A stretch of DNA of 39,229 nt from Pseudomonadota bacterium (GTDB lineage Bacteria > Pseudomonadota > Gammaproteobacteria > Arenicellales > UBA868): NCBI GenBank assembly GCA_018672825.1, contig JABHUE010000018.1, forward strand, positions 1 to 39,229, given 5' to 3'. The notes below the pieces were generated by a model. That model searched no databases, was not told the DNA's origin, and saw only the letters and a list, made by a program, of their open reading frames with translations. The number at the start of each line of letters is the position of its first letter. The first letter of the stretch is position 1. Shown piece by piece: positions 24,737 to 34,326 of this stretch. A program made the position numbers and the translations under genes.

Positions 24737-26002
24737 TTAGGCGTTTTCGCTTGAAGAATTCCTATCACCGCCGGATAGCCGCCTGATTAAGACCTCGTTT
24801 ATTTTCCGCGGGTTCGCTCGCAAAACAGTGAGCTCGAAGCCCTCAAGATTAAAGATCTCATCGGCTACCGGGATTCTCTGAATATGCTCCAAGACCCAGC
24901 GACTGACTGAATCAGTTGGCTTACCCGATAAATCAACGTCAAAGTATTCTTCCAACAGTCTTATTTCTGAAGCGCCCTCAATAGAAACACAGTCTGCACC
25001 TTGGGGCGTCATCTCTTGGGGTGCAATATCGCTCTCATCATAGATCTCACCCACTAATTCCTCCATTAAATCTTCAAGCGTTACGATCCCCTCCATTACG
25101 CCATGCTCATCAACCACGATCGCGAGATGATGTCGCTCCCGCCGGAGAGCGGCGATAGTATCGGTAAGTGATTGGCTTTCTGGGACAAAATAGGAGGCAC
25201 GACTGATTTCAACAACCGGCGCTTTGTCTTTACCGGTAGATAGAGCTGACAATAAATCCCGAACATGAATAACGCCAATAATTTCATCGGCATCATCGCC
25301 GTGAAGCGGGACTCGACTGTACGGATGCCCGACCAGTTCGACCGCGGCCTCATTAATGGAGAGCGTTGCCGCCAATGTGAAGACCTTGTGTCTCGGCGAC
25401 ATAACATCCGCAACTGACAAGTCACCAAAAGCAAATGCGCGCTCAATCAATCGTTTTTCATTTTCATCAATCGTCCCCTCTTCTTCCCCATAACCCGCCA
25501 TATTGATTAATTCAGTCTCTGTCACGATCGGGTCATCGGTACTGTTTCCGTTGCCGCTGTCCGAGCGAAGACCAAAGTACTCAAATAAACGATTAACCGG
25601 GGTTGTGACGTACGCGAGTCCCAATATCAGGGGTGCCACCAGGAGAGAGATTCGTTCGGAATAACGGGTTGCCAGTGTTTTTGGCGTAATCTCACCAAAG
25701 ATCAATATCAGGATCGTCAAAATACCAACAGCGACCCCGGGTCCGACACTGCCAAGTTCGCGGGTCGCAATGACCGTTGCCAACGCCGAGGCACTAATGT
25801 TGACGACATTATTGCCAATCAAGATTGCTACCAACATTCTCGATGAATCGCTTTTTAGAGTGCTCAGTGACCGAGCGCCTCGACGGCCATCCGCTACAAG
25901 GGCATCTGCCCGGGCGCGTGATAATGATACTAATGCTGTTTCAGCACCAGAAAAAAAGGCGGACAAACACAGCAAAAGGATGAGCAGGAAAGCTTCACCC
26001 AT
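24737..26002 (-). CDS. CorC/HlyC family protein: CNNM domain plus CBS pair
   Basis: Inner-membrane proteins of this family (YfjD/CorB-like) are linked to Mg/Co export. From ATG 26002 the 421-residue protein has an N-terminal DUF21/CNNM membrane domain (about 5-180, SAFFSGAETALVSLSRARAD, FGEITPKTLATRYSE), a CBS pair (about 205-325, VMSPRHKVF, IGVIHVRDLL, EGIVTLEDLMEELVGEI) and a C-terminal CorC_HlyC transporter-associated domain. A TTG at 26041 would add 13 residues; the ATG gives the usual hydrophobic start. Convergent with the cation transporter, which may hint at shared metal homeostasis, though gene contact alone does not prove it. Confidence 0.9.
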   Translation of the reverse strand: MGEAFLLILLLCLSAFFSGAETALVSLSRARADALVADGRRGARSLSTLKSDSSRMLVAILIGNNVVNISASALATVIATRELGSVGPGVAVGILTILILIFGEITPKTLATRYSERISLLVAPLILGLAYVTTPVNRLFEYFGLRSDSGNGNSTDDPIVTETELINMAGYGEEEGTIDENEKRLIERAFAFGDLSVADVMSPRHKVFTLAATLSINEAAVELVGHPYSRVPLHGDDADEIIGVIHVRDLLSALSTGKDKAPVVEISRASYFVPESQSLTDTIAALRRERHHLAIVVDEHGVMEGIVTLEDLMEELVGEIYDESDIAPQEMTPQGADCVSIEGASEIRLLEEYFDVDLSGKPTDSVSRWVLEHIQRIPVADEIFNLEGFELTVLRANPRKINEVLIRRLSGGDRNSSSENA

Positions 26003-26094
26003 AAATAACTGCCAAAATGCCGATGCATCGGTTATTCGCAATCTCCACTACTAGCGCCATTGACCTAATTTTCCTCTTTCTGAATCCGTTGCCA

Positions 26095-26466
26095 TTATTG
26101 GGTTACTTGAAGCGTTCCGGCATATTCTGTAATCGCTTCAATCTCTTCCAGAGTGACCTCAAAAGGAGGGTAATACGGGTCACTATTGGACCATAGGGGG
26201 TAACCGGGCACACGAGCAAAGACCGGGTGGGGACGGCGCATATAAAAGGTCATAAATCGTTCCCGCCAATCATCACTTTTAACCATCCAGTTAAATGACG
26301 GAGAATTTCCAATGCCTCCGAGACGGTTAAAATCTCCAATAACATGACAGCGAGAACAGTATCTCACTGATAACTCAAACCCTTCTACAGCAGTATCTGT
26401 TTTCGCGGACTCAGTGGCTAGAAATAATAACCCTGTCGCCGCCACCGGCCGAAGAAGTTTCTTCAT
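26095..26466 (-). CDS. Small periplasmic c-type cytochrome
   Basis: A 123-residue protein with an N-terminal signal peptide (MKKLLRPVAATGLLFLATES) and one haem c site, C37-S-R-C40-H41. Candidate distal Met ligands are M61, M72 and M76. The open frame extends upstream into ilvE, but ATG 26466 gives the signal peptide and leaves a 16-bp gap after ilvE. It looks like a monohaem class I cytochrome, not tied to a specific oxidase by its neighbours. Electron-transfer partner unknown. Confidence 0.8.
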   Translation of the reverse strand: MKKLLRPVAATGLLFLATESAKTDTAVEGFELSVRYCSRCHVIGDFNRLGGIGNSPSFNWMVKSDDWRERFMTFYMRRPHPVFARVPGYPLWSNSDPYYPPFEVTLEEIEAITEYAGTLQVTQ

Positions 26467-26482
26467 TGAGAGTTGTTTTGGG

Positions 26483-27547
26483 CTAGATTTTAACGGTCCA
26501 TCCATGTGTGTCGGCTATGGTTCCATGTTGAATGCCCAAAATCGTATCCAGAAGTCTCTTGGAAAGTTCGGGCCCATTAGGTGCGTTAACGCTAAGCTCC
26601 TCGTCGTGAAGCGTAATTGATTGAATCGGTGCGATTACTGCCGCCGTTCCTGCTCCGAACATTTCATTCAGTATTCCTGCGTCAGACGCACTTTTTAACT
26701 CCTGAATCGACATCTGCCGGGTTGAGACTGTGTATCCCCAATCGGAAAGCAACTGAATCACGCTATCTCGAGTAACACCCGCCAAAATGGTTCCAGAAAG
26801 TTCAGGTGTTATCACCTCGTCGCCGATTCTGAAAAAGACATTCATTTGCCCAGCCTCTTCGGCGTATTGATGAGTCTGACCGTCCAGCCAAAGGATTTGA
26901 TCGAATCCCTCTGTGATCGCCTCGGCCATTGGTTTAAGCGTTCCTGCATAATTCCCTGAGGTCTTAGCAGCGCCAGTACCCCCGGAAGCAGCGCGAGTGT
27001 AACGTGCTTCTGCCTTAAGGCGCAGTTTCGATCGCCCAGATGCGAAATACGGTTCAACCGGCCCCGCCACAATGACAAACGTGTAGGTCATCGCCGCTCG
27101 GACAGCAATATGTTGCTCGGACGCAAATATCAAGGGCCGAATATAGAGTGCCTCACCCTGTTCGCGAGGGACCCAACTTTTCTCAATCTCTACCAGCGCG
27201 CGAACGCACTCTACAAATTCATCAACAGGAATACCGGGAATCGCGAGACGCTCGCAGGAGCCCACAAGTCGGCGCCCGTTCGCTTCTGGTCGGAACAACT
27301 GGATCGATTGATCACCGATATTTCGATAGGCTTTCAACCCTTCAAATACGGCTTGCCCATAATGCAAAGCTAACGTCGTTGGATCAATTTGCATTGGTGC
27401 ACGGGGAACGATATTCGCATCGCCCCAGTTCCCGTTCTCGAACTGCCGCACCAACATATGATCAGAAAAAATATTTCCAAAAACTAAGCGCTCCTCAGTA
27501 ATCCGATGAACCGAGGAGTGGGTGATCTGATCAAAATTAATTTTCAC
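26483..27547 (-). CDS. ilvE: Branched-chain amino acid aminotransferase
   Basis: PLP enzyme for the last step of Val, Leu and Ile synthesis. The 354-residue protein has the PLP-lysine K195 in TGAAKTSGNYAG, YIRPLIFASE (135-144) and EEAGQMNVFFRIG. Length and the N-terminal extension match the eukaryote/actinobacterial (BCAT type II) class of about 360 residues, not the 309-residue E. coli IlvE. The usual T in the EEVGTMN motif is Q here. It is 92 bp downstream of the radical SAM gene and 16 bp upstream of the cytochrome gene. Confidence 0.92.
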   Translation of the reverse strand: MKINFDQITHSSVHRITEERLVFGNIFSDHMLVRQFENGNWGDANIVPRAPMQIDPTTLALHYGQAVFEGLKAYRNIGDQSIQLFRPEANGRRLVGSCERLAIPGIPVDEFVECVRALVEIEKSWVPREQGEALYIRPLIFASEQHIAVRAAMTYTFVIVAGPVEPYFASGRSKLRLKAEARYTRAASGGTGAAKTSGNYAGTLKPMAEAITEGFDQILWLDGQTHQYAEEAGQMNVFFRIGDEVITPELSGTILAGVTRDSVIQLLSDWGYTVSTRQMSIQELKSASDAGILNEMFGAGTAAVIAPIQSITLHDEELSVNAPNGPELSKRLLDTILGIQHGTIADTHGWTVKI

Positions 27548-27639
27548 ATTCAGTATGTCGGTAGGAAGCGTTCAAACTCTGACTGACCGTTCACAAAGAA
27601 GCCCTCTTTTGGGGTAAATGAAGCAATACAACGGTTGAT

Positions 27640-28686
27640 TTATAGCACGCGTCGACGACTGCGTCGCATGTGTCCACATTTTCGAATGCAAACAGGGTTT
27701 GACTGCGATGCCCAGGCCTTTGCAAACATCGAAACATAAGGTTCTTCCGTAAGGATATCGCTAAGCAATCTGTCGTTGATATTGTGATCATCATGGTCCT
27801 GTCCTGCCAACAGATACATCTGCCGCTCATCTTCCGAACCTTCGACCCAACAGCAAGCAGAGACCGCGCCAGTCGCAACAATATACGGTCTATTTTCATT
27901 TTCAGATTTACAGCTAATTCCAGGAATAACATCTGAAGCGGTAATAACCTCCTCAACCCCACTGCTATCCGCCGACTCGGCTTGAGCGCCAATGAATTGA
28001 GGGTCTGCCGGTTTTAGCGACCGTAAGGTGCCGTCCGGCATCTGATACCCAAACGCATTTTCTTTGCCAAAGCGGATGGTATCAATCACTTTAAAGTTAG
28101 CAAAACCCATTTCACGACTCAACTCAAGCGCGGCGTTGATTTGATGTTGATTGTGCTGAAAGGGTATAAAGTGCCATTCTCCTACGGACCCGGTTTCGAG
28201 ATAAGCTGCTGCGTTTGCCATTATTTTGGTAAAACGAGTGTTAACGCGATATAAGTGATTGGTGTCCGCGAGGCCATCTATATGAAATTCAACCACCGAA
28301 TTGTCTCTTGCGAATAATTCACCAAGCGATCTCCACCAGTCGACGCTTCGTAATCCAGCGTTGGTCGAAAGAATAAGTTTGACTCCCTGATCGACAAAAT
28401 ATTCACAGATCGAAAAGCAATCGCGAGCTGCTAAGGGATCGCCAAGCCCCCCACAAAGATCAATTTCGAGAATGTTCGCGCATAGCTCAGGGGTAAAGTT
28501 TCGCTTAATCGTCTCCAGATCAAGATCGATATTCTTAACCTTGGACATATCGGGTAGGCAGCGATTGCTTTGCTGGGTCCGCCCGCACATTGGGCAGGCT
28601 GCGTTACACTTATCGGTAATTTCCAAATGAAACTTCATTTGCCTATTGAGATCAAACATCGCTTTTGACTGCTTGTTCACAGACAT
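27640..28686 (-). CDS. Radical SAM protein with C-terminal Cys cluster, substrate unknown
   Basis: The 348-residue protein has the radical SAM iron-sulfur motif C27-NAA-C31-PM-C34 near its N-terminus, a central Gly/acidic segment (IDLCGGLGDPLAA) that fits the SAM-binding barrel, and further cysteines at 259, 278, 279, 333 and 337 that resemble a SPASM/twitch-type auxiliary cluster. The very end is basic (MRRSRRRVL). I do not recognise the substrate; no peptide precursor is adjacent. Its ATG overlaps the stop of the upstream methyltransferase (TAATG), so they are coupled. The rest of this neighbourhood is housekeeping. Confidence 0.85.
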   Translation of the reverse strand: MSVNKQSKAMFDLNRQMKFHLEITDKCNAACPMCGRTQQSNRCLPDMSKVKNIDLDLETIKRNFTPELCANILEIDLCGGLGDPLAARDCFSICEYFVDQGVKLILSTNAGLRSVDWWRSLGELFARDNSVVEFHIDGLADTNHLYRVNTRFTKIMANAAAYLETGSVGEWHFIPFQHNQHQINAALELSREMGFANFKVIDTIRFGKENAFGYQMPDGTLRSLKPADPQFIGAQAESADSSGVEEVITASDVIPGISCKSENENRPYIVATGAVSACCWVEGSEDERQMYLLAGQDHDDHNINDRLLSDILTEEPYVSMFAKAWASQSNPVCIRKCGHMRRSRRRVL

Positions 28687-29186
28687 TAGCTTCGCTCCTC
28701 GAACTTTCGATAAAGGAAATAACGCCCTTCGGAAACGCCATTAGGTAAATCTATAGAGCGCCACTGCCCAACGTGAAGCTCCTGATCAGAAAGAACCACC
28801 GCCCCTGATATCAAAAGATCATTCAGCGGGTAAGCGATCGCTCTGGCGAGCGCCCGGTCATTCTCTGAAACCCCGCTACCGATATCACAATGGGCGAAGG
28901 CGGCGGGAAGCTTGAGAGCACCGGTAGCCCCTGTTAAGGTGTCACGGAAATCACCCTCAAACAGGAATTGTGGCGCGGGCGTGCAGGAGGGATGAGCAGC
29001 TGGCTTTCTCTCAAAGACAAAAATCTCACGGCCTTTTGAATGTTCTCGGAGATGGTCGTAGGTGCGTCCGTTACCGAGTCCAAGCTCGAGAATAGGCCCG
29101 CCCAAGTCAGAAATGAGATCCAACGCGTAATGAATGCAGACCTTTTGCGCAGTAAGCCTTCGAATCATGCTATCCAGTCGACTCAT
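28686..29186 (-). CDS. Class I SAM-dependent methyltransferase, small family
   Basis: A 166-residue Rossmann-type methyltransferase with motif I ILELGLGNGRTYDHLRE (32-48) and a later acidic residue after FVFERKP. It looks like the Methyltransf_17 family, a short stand-alone group of unknown target; this assignment is from memory of the motif, not a search. The next gene, a radical SAM protein, overlaps it by one base (TAATG). It is the first protein gene downstream of tRNA-Pro. Its target could be a small molecule, a peptide, or the radical SAM product. Confidence 0.8.
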   Translation of the reverse strand: MSRLDSMIRRLTAQKVCIHYALDLISDLGGPILELGLGNGRTYDHLREHSKGREIFVFERKPAAHPSCTPAPQFLFEGDFRDTLTGATGALKLPAAFAHCDIGSGVSENDRALARAIAYPLNDLLISGAVVLSDQELHVGQWRSIDLPNGVSEGRYFLYRKFEERS

Positions 29187-29278
29187 CTTGCGCTCTCCTC
29201 AACAATAACATTCTGATCTACAGGGATGATCATGTGCTAACGATGCTCTGGGGTAGCGTTAAAGTCTGATGTAGGAAA

Positions 29279-29355
<77 letters not shown>

Positions 29356-29374
29356 AAAAAGCAGATTCTTGGCA

Positions 29375-29380
29375 ATTATC
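29375..29380 (-). promoter_or_regulatory. Possible -10 element for tRNA-Pro
   Basis: GATAAT lies 19 nt before the mature 5' end of the tRNA, in the gap after merR. A weak TTGATT sits about 15 nt further up, too close for a good -35. The tRNA may instead be cotranscribed with merR. Confidence 0.3.
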
Positions 29381-29386
29381 TTAAAT

Positions 29387-29752
29387 CTAGTTGGCAATCA
29401 AAAGCGTTGAAATTTTCTCCAGCTCGACGACGAGGTCATTGACATCTGACGCGCTAAGCGCGGAGTCAGTGGATGGTCGCTCGGGGACTGCAAGCTGGAT
29501 GCTAGCTCCGCTAATTGTATACCCTTCGATATAGAGGAGGCGACGAATGGTGCGAATAAGTTCAACTTCATGCCGCTGGTAATACCGCCTGTTGCCTCGA
29601 CGCTTTACGGGTTGCAGTTGCGGGAACTCTTGTTCCCAATAACGTAAGACGTGAGGCTTTACACAGCACAGCGTCCCGACCTCACCGATCGTAAAGTAAC
29701 GTTTGCTAGGAATCGGAGGAAGATCTTCTGCGCCTGGATCCAGCATCGTCAT
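29387..29752 (-). CDS. MerR family transcriptional regulator next to ihfA
   Basis: A 121-residue protein with a MerR winged-helix domain (about 18-88): [20 protein letters not shown], then [12 protein letters not shown] and the wing [14 protein letters not shown]. The C-terminal part is short, without metal-binding cysteines, so no ligand can be named. This gene is a conserved companion of ihfA and overlaps it (ATGA). Its target is not known. Confidence 0.9.
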   Translation of the reverse strand: MTMLDPGAEDLPPIPSKRYFTIGEVGTLCCVKPHVLRYWEQEFPQLQPVKRRGNRRYYQRHEVELIRTIRRLLYIEGYTISGASIQLAVPERPSTDSALSASDVNDLVVELEKISTLLIAN

Positions 29753-30084
29753 AGCTCGACCTCAGGAGTATGCACCTGGGAGGCGATTACACTCGTGTTT
29801 GCGCTCACATCCTCTTTAACCTTCTGGCTCGCACGAAAAGTGACCACTCTGCGAGCGCTTACAGGAACCGTCTCGCCTGTTTTTGGGTTTCGACCCGGTC
29901 GACTGCTTTTCTCACGAATCGTAAAACCTCCAAAGCCCGAGAGCTTAACGCTTTCGCCGGACTCGAGAGACTCTCGAATTTTCTCAAAAAAAAGCTCAAC
30001 AAACTCTTTCGCTTCCCGTTTGTTTAAACCCAATTGTTCAAAAAGTGTGTTGGCGATATCTGCCTTTGTTATTGTGCTAGTCAT
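29749..30084 (-). CDS. ihfA: Integration host factor subunit alpha
   Basis: DNA-bending histone-like protein that pairs with IHF-beta. The 111-residue protein shows LTKADIA-like start ([17 protein letters not shown]), [25 protein letters not shown] and the DNA-intercalating arm [20 protein letters not shown]; the arm includes the key Pro. About 12 residues longer than E. coli at the C-terminus. Position after pheT is the standard alpha-subunit site. Confidence 0.95.
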   Translation of the reverse strand: MTSTITKADIANTLFEQLGLNKREAKEFVELFFEKIRESLESGESVKLSGFGGFTIREKSSRPGRNPKTGETVPVSARRVVTFRASQKVKEDVSANTSVIASQVHTPEVEL

Positions 30085-30176
30085 TCGTCGCTAACGCCTT
30101 TTCACTTGCTTCCAATTTAACATCTCAATCTACTATTCGAAATTTTACAAAATTCGCGGGATGGTGCTGATCAGCT

Positions 30177-32558
30177 TTAATTGCTTCGAAGCACCCCATC
30201 ATGTTCAGCGTCAATATGACTGATGACCGAACGCGCTACAGCGTCTGCATCCTCGTCCTTAAGATTGCGGGAATTAGACTGTAAGGTCAAGCGAAAAGTC
30301 AGTGATTTTTTGGTTGACGTTTCGGGATTTTCTTTATATAGGTCAATCAGTTCAAGGTTGATTAACAGTTCACCAGCGGACTCCCTGATGGCATCTATAA
30401 TGGTCTGGGAAGACACCTGGCAAGGAAAAATAAACGACAAATCACGACTCAATGATGGGTGCCGGGATGATGCTGTATAACTTGGAATCTTTATTTCCCG
30501 AATCAACCCAAAGTTGATCTCAAATCCATAAACCGGTCTCTCTAAGTCTAACTGCCGCAACAACTCGTAACTGACTCGGCCGATCTGACCCACCTTGATT
30601 CCCCCAAGAATTAAGTCTGCGCATTGCCCCGACTGATAAGCAGAATGCTCACTTTCAACAAAACGAAGTAATTTTCCAGAACGGGTTCCCGTTACCAGAG
30701 ATTCGACGTGCCCCTTTACATCAAAAAAATCGATTTCCCGATTGCTCTGATCCCAACGTGTGCCCGTCGCCGAGCCTGTAATGACCCCACCGATATAGTG
30801 CTGCTCTTTGCGCTGTTTTAAGGTGCCTTGGAAAATATGGCCTGTTTCAAAGAGTCGAATATCGCGCACCTGTCTCCGTGCATTATTGGCAAGCGCGTTG
30901 AGCAGTCCGGGCAGTAACGTCAAACGCATCTCAGAAAACTGGGCCGCAATCGGATTTTGAAGTCCAATCCCCTTTTCGCCGCCGCTAACAAGTCCCTGTA
31001 ATTCGCTGGAGACAAAACTGTAAGTGATAGCTTCGAAGTAGCCTAGGCCGACTAATAAGTCTTTAACTCGATCCAGATCAAGTATGCCCTCAGGTGCAAG
31101 CTGAGCGCCAACCCGAACACTGGGCGGATGACTGTCGAATTGATCATAACCGACCAATCGCGCAACCTCTTCAATCAGGTCATGCTCTCCTGTGAGATCA
31201 TAACGATAAGACGGGGGCGTGACGGACCACCCCGAATTTACCGGAGCGCACTCAAACTGAGCCGCCTTGAAAACAGAATCTACGCTCTGCGTAGAAACGG
31301 TGGTACCAAGCATTCTTTTTAGACGCGCTTGTCTCAGAATGATCGAGCGACGCTCAGGGAGACATTGCGGAATTGTTTGGTCAATAAGCGGTCCAGGCGT
31401 ACCCCCGCATAGTTCGATTACCAACGCACTTGCCCGCTCGATCGCTAACGCGGGAAGGTTGAAATCTACTCCCCTTTCGAATCGATGAGCCGCATCTGAA
31501 TTAATGCTAAATTGTCTTGCGGTTCTTGCAATACAGTCCGGATTAAATGAAGCCGCTTCAAGGAATAATGAGGAAGTCCGCTCACTAATCATTGTGCTTG
31601 CACCCCCTTTTATTCCGCCGAGCGCGATTGGACCAGAACCATCTGTGATCACCAGATTATCTTCACTCAGCGTAAGCTCTTGTCCATCCAAAAGCGTCAA
31701 TTGCTCGGAAGATGATGCACGCCGAACCACTATCCCACCCTTTAATCGATCGTTATCAAAAGCGTGCATCGGTTGACCAGTCTCAAGCATGAGATAGTTG
31801 GTGATATCAACTAACGCATCAACACTTCGAACGTCTGATCTTCGCAGACGTTCTCGGATGATGTCCGGACTACGGGTATTCGGTGAGACACCACTGAGCA
31901 CGCGCCCAACATAACGTGGGCAATCGTCGGGCTGATCAAGTGTGATTGAGCGGGTCTTCTTTGATTCGGACTCAACTTTTTTTATCGTTGGTCCTTTTAA
32001 GGTCCCATGAGTGACCGTCGCGGTTTCTCTTGCGACACCAAGGATGCTTAAACAGTCGCCCCGGTTAGGGGTCAGCTCAACCTCAAAAACGCGATCCGGC
32101 AGCTGTAAATGCTTGTCGAGCATCTGACCGGGAGTTAGGTGAGGATCAAGCTCTAAAATTCCCGAGGACTGATCCTCTAAGCCCAACTCATTGCCTGAGC
32201 AAAGCATGCCTTCGGAGATCACCCCACGAAGATCCTGGTTTGAAATTTGTTGACCATTTGCCAGAACAGTATCAGGCGTGGCGAGCGCCGTGAGCATTCC
32301 GGCTCGAACGTTTTCTGCGCCACATACAATTTGATAATGTTTTTGACGGCCACCATCGACTTCACAAACCGATAGACCATCCGCATTGGGGTGTGGCGTT
32401 ACGAGTTCAACCCGTGCAGCCACAATTCCCTCAGAGAGTGCGGGGACAATAGAGACCACACCCGTTTCTAGCCCGGCCTGAGTCAACAATGCAGGAAGGT
32501 CATCGAACGAAACATCAAAATCCACCCATTCACGCAACCAATTTTCGCTAATAATCAT
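30177..32558 (-). CDS. pheT: Phenylalanine--tRNA ligase beta subunit
   Basis: The 793-residue subunit matches the usual length (about 795). Domains visible in order: the tRNA-binding domain (about 40-150, VARVELVTPHPNADGLSVCEV), the B3/B4 editing region (about 200-380, GIKGG, DAAHRFERGVD), B5 (about 400-475), the catalytic-like core, and the C-terminal ferredoxin-fold anticodon-binding domain (about 700-793, SRHPSLSRDLSF). It starts 11 bp after pheS. No break or missing domain was seen. Confidence 0.96.
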   Translation of the reverse strand: MIISENWLREWVDFDVSFDDLPALLTQAGLETGVVSIVPALSEGIVAARVELVTPHPNADGLSVCEVDGGRQKHYQIVCGAENVRAGMLTALATPDTVLANGQQISNQDLRGVISEGMLCSGNELGLEDQSSGILELDPHLTPGQMLDKHLQLPDRVFEVELTPNRGDCLSILGVARETATVTHGTLKGPTIKKVESESKKTRSITLDQPDDCPRYVGRVLSGVSPNTRSPDIIRERLRRSDVRSVDALVDITNYLMLETGQPMHAFDNDRLKGGIVVRRASSSEQLTLLDGQELTLSEDNLVITDGSGPIALGGIKGGASTMISERTSSLFLEAASFNPDCIARTARQFSINSDAAHRFERGVDFNLPALAIERASALVIELCGGTPGPLIDQTIPQCLPERRSIILRQARLKRMLGTTVSTQSVDSVFKAAQFECAPVNSGWSVTPPSYRYDLTGEHDLIEEVARLVGYDQFDSHPPSVRVGAQLAPEGILDLDRVKDLLVGLGYFEAITYSFVSSELQGLVSGGEKGIGLQNPIAAQFSEMRLTLLPGLLNALANNARRQVRDIRLFETGHIFQGTLKQRKEQHYIGGVITGSATGTRWDQSNREIDFFDVKGHVESLVTGTRSGKLLRFVESEHSAYQSGQCADLILGGIKVGQIGRVSYELLRQLDLERPVYGFEINFGLIREIKIPSYTASSRHPSLSRDLSFIFPCQVSSQTIIDAIRESAGELLINLELIDLYKENPETSTKKSLTFRLTLQSNSRNLKDEDADAVARSVISHIDAEHDGVLRSN

Positions 32559-32569
32559 GGCTGGTTTCT

Positions 32570-33601
32570 TTAGGTAAACTGTCGAAGAAAGCTGACTTCG
32601 TTCTCAAAGAAAACCCTGAGATCATTAACGCCATATCGAAGCATTGTCAGCCGTTCGATTCCCAAACCGAAGGCATACCCGGTATATCGTTCATTATCAA
32701 TTCCGACTTGCGCAAAGACTTCCGGGTGAACCATCCCACAGCCCAATACTTCTAGCCATCCGCTCTGTCCACATATCCGGCAGCCGGCCCCGTCACAAAA
32801 AACACAACCCATATCAACCTCGGCCGATGGCTCGGTAAATGGGAAAAATGATGGACGAAATCGCACCGGTAAATCGCGCTCAAAAAATTCTTGCAAAAAG
32901 AAGATCAATATACCTTTTAAGTCCCCAAAAGAAATGTCCGTATCAACCGCTAGCCCTTCAAGCTGGTGGAACATTGGCGTGTGCGTCACATCAGAGTCGC
33001 AGCGATAAACCCGGCCTGGCGCAATGACATTGACAGGCGGATGATTGTTCTCAAGATAGCGAACCTGGACCGGAGAGGTGTGCGTACGCAATACCGTCTC
33101 GGGGTCCAGATAGAACGTATCATGCATTGCCCGAGCGGGATGATTCTTTGGGATATTTAACGCCTCGAAATTATGAAAATCGTCTTCAATTTCAGGGCCG
33201 TAGGCGATATTAAACCCGGCGCGCAGGAAGATTCTTTCAATTTTCCGCAAAGTCCGGGTCACCGGATGCAGGCCGCCTGGCTCGAGACCACGACCGGGTA
33301 GCGTGACGTCAATCCTTTGAGATTCAATTTTGATCTGACGCTCGACCTCAACAATTGCGAGCGACCTGCTTTCAATTGCTGTCGTTAACTCCGCCCGGAC
33401 TCGATTGACCGCCGCGCCAAAGGCGCTACGGTCTTCTGGCGCCAAAGAGCCAATAACCTTTAACTGGCTTGTTACAGATCCTTGTTTACCGAGCAGTTGA
33501 ACCCGGACGGCTTCAAGATTCTTTGAGTTTTCCGCATGAGTAATATCGGACAACCCTGACTTGAGTAACCGATCGAGATCTGCGTTTGAATTTTTTTCCA
33601 T
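32570..33601 (-). CDS. pheS: Phenylalanine--tRNA ligase alpha subunit
   Basis: Class II synthetase catalytic subunit, 343 residues, with an N-terminal coiled-coil arm (about 1-90, binds tRNA), [16 protein letters not shown], motif 2 around [11 protein letters not shown] and [23 protein letters not shown], and motif 3 [13 protein letters not shown] near the C-terminus. It also carries a Cys-rich segment ([17 protein letters not shown]) common to many bacterial PheS. Preceded by a strong terminator/attenuator. Confidence 0.96.
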   Translation of the reverse strand: MEKNSNADLDRLLKSGLSDITHAENSKNLEAVRVQLLGKQGSVTSQLKVIGSLAPEDRSAFGAAVNRVRAELTTAIESRSLAIVEVERQIKIESQRIDVTLPGRGLEPGGLHPVTRTLRKIERIFLRAGFNIAYGPEIEDDFHNFEALNIPKNHPARAMHDTFYLDPETVLRTHTSPVQVRYLENNHPPVNVIAPGRVYRCDSDVTHTPMFHQLEGLAVDTDISFGDLKGILIFFLQEFFERDLPVRFRPSFFPFTEPSAEVDMGCVFCDGAGCRICGQSGWLEVLGCGMVHPEVFAQVGIDNERYTGYAFGLGIERLTMLRYGVNDLRVFFENEVSFLRQFT

Positions 33602-33620
33602 GAATTAGAATTGACTGGAA

Positions 33621-33661
33621 ATAAAAAAAGGGAAAGGTGGTAACCGCCTTTCCCTTTTTTT
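33621..33661 (-). terminator. Strong terminator / possible attenuator between rplT and pheS
   Basis: An 18-bp stem with one imperfect pair (33623-33640 against 33644-33661, loop TAA) has a run of seven T at its 3' side on the minus strand. It lies 34 bp past the rplT stop and 20 bp before pheS. In E. coli this position holds the pheST attenuator with the pheM leader peptide. Here no ATG-started Phe-rich peptide was found, so control, if any, must differ. Confidence 0.9.
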
Positions 33662-33694
33662 CAGCCCGTCTTGCGAGCCTTAATAAAGAAAGGG

Positions 33695-34054
33695 CTAGGC
33701 CGCCAGGGCAGCTTTCGCCTGGCCTGCCAATGCCGCAAACGATCCTTGATCGTTTACTGCCATGTCGGCAAGAATCTTACGGTCTACGATGATATTTGCT
33801 TTACTTAGACCATCGATCAGTCGGCTATAGTTGAGATCATGCATCCGAGCCGCTGCATTAATACGAACAATCCACAACGAACGAAACTGACGTTTACGCT
33901 GTCGACGATCTCGATAAGCGTACTGGTCTGCTTTCATTACCGCTTGATTAGCGACCCGAAATACGTTATTTCTCGCTCCTCGGTACCCTTTGGCCCGTGA
34001 GATCACTTTGTTGTGGCGCGCCCGTGCGGTCACACCTCTTTTTACTCTTGGCAT
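33695..34054 (-). CDS. rplT: 50S ribosomal protein L20
   Basis: A 119-residue basic protein with [37 protein letters not shown] and [19 protein letters not shown], all signature L20 sequence. In E. coli L20 represses rpmI-rplT translation by binding the mRNA near rpmI; the short spacing here would allow this, but I did not find the pseudoknot. Last gene before the terminator. Confidence 0.97.
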   Translation of the reverse strand: MPRVKRGVTARARHNKVISRAKGYRGARNNVFRVANQAVMKADQYAYRDRRQRKRQFRSLWIVRINAAARMHDLNYSRLIDGLSKANIIVDRKILADMAVNDQGSFAALAGQAKAALAA

Positions 34055-34095
34055 TATTTAAGCTCTTTAAAGATTCGAAAGAATTATTCTTCGCT

Positions 34096-34293
34096 CTAGG
34101 CGTACGGCAGCATTCGCCGAACAGCTGCCTGATCTGACGCATCCACAATTAACCCTTCTCTCAACTGACGCTTACGCTTCGTCGATTTCTTGGTCAGAAT
34201 GTGATTGAGATAGGCTTGGGAACGTTTAAATTTTCCGGACGCCGTACGCTTGAAACGCTTTGCAGCGCCGCGGTTCGTTTTCAGTTTAGGCAT
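34096..34293 (-). CDS. rpmI: 50S ribosomal protein L35
   Basis: A 65-residue basic protein with [38 protein letters not shown] and the C-terminal MLPYA, matching L35 closely. It lies 33 bp after infC and 41 bp before rplT, in the standard infC-rpmI-rplT order. Confidence 0.97.
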   Translation of the reverse strand: MPKLKTNRGAAKRFKRTASGKFKRSQAYLNHILTKKSTKRKRQLREGLIVDASDQAAVRRMLPYA

Positions 34294-34326
34294 AAATGCT
34301 ATTCTAATCTTGATAATTTTAAGTTG

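Noticed and set aside
33602-33700. PheM-like leader peptide
   Set aside because: A reading frame with two Phe codons exists (…CCT TTC TTT ATT…TGA), but it has no ATG or ribosome binding site and opens inside rplT.
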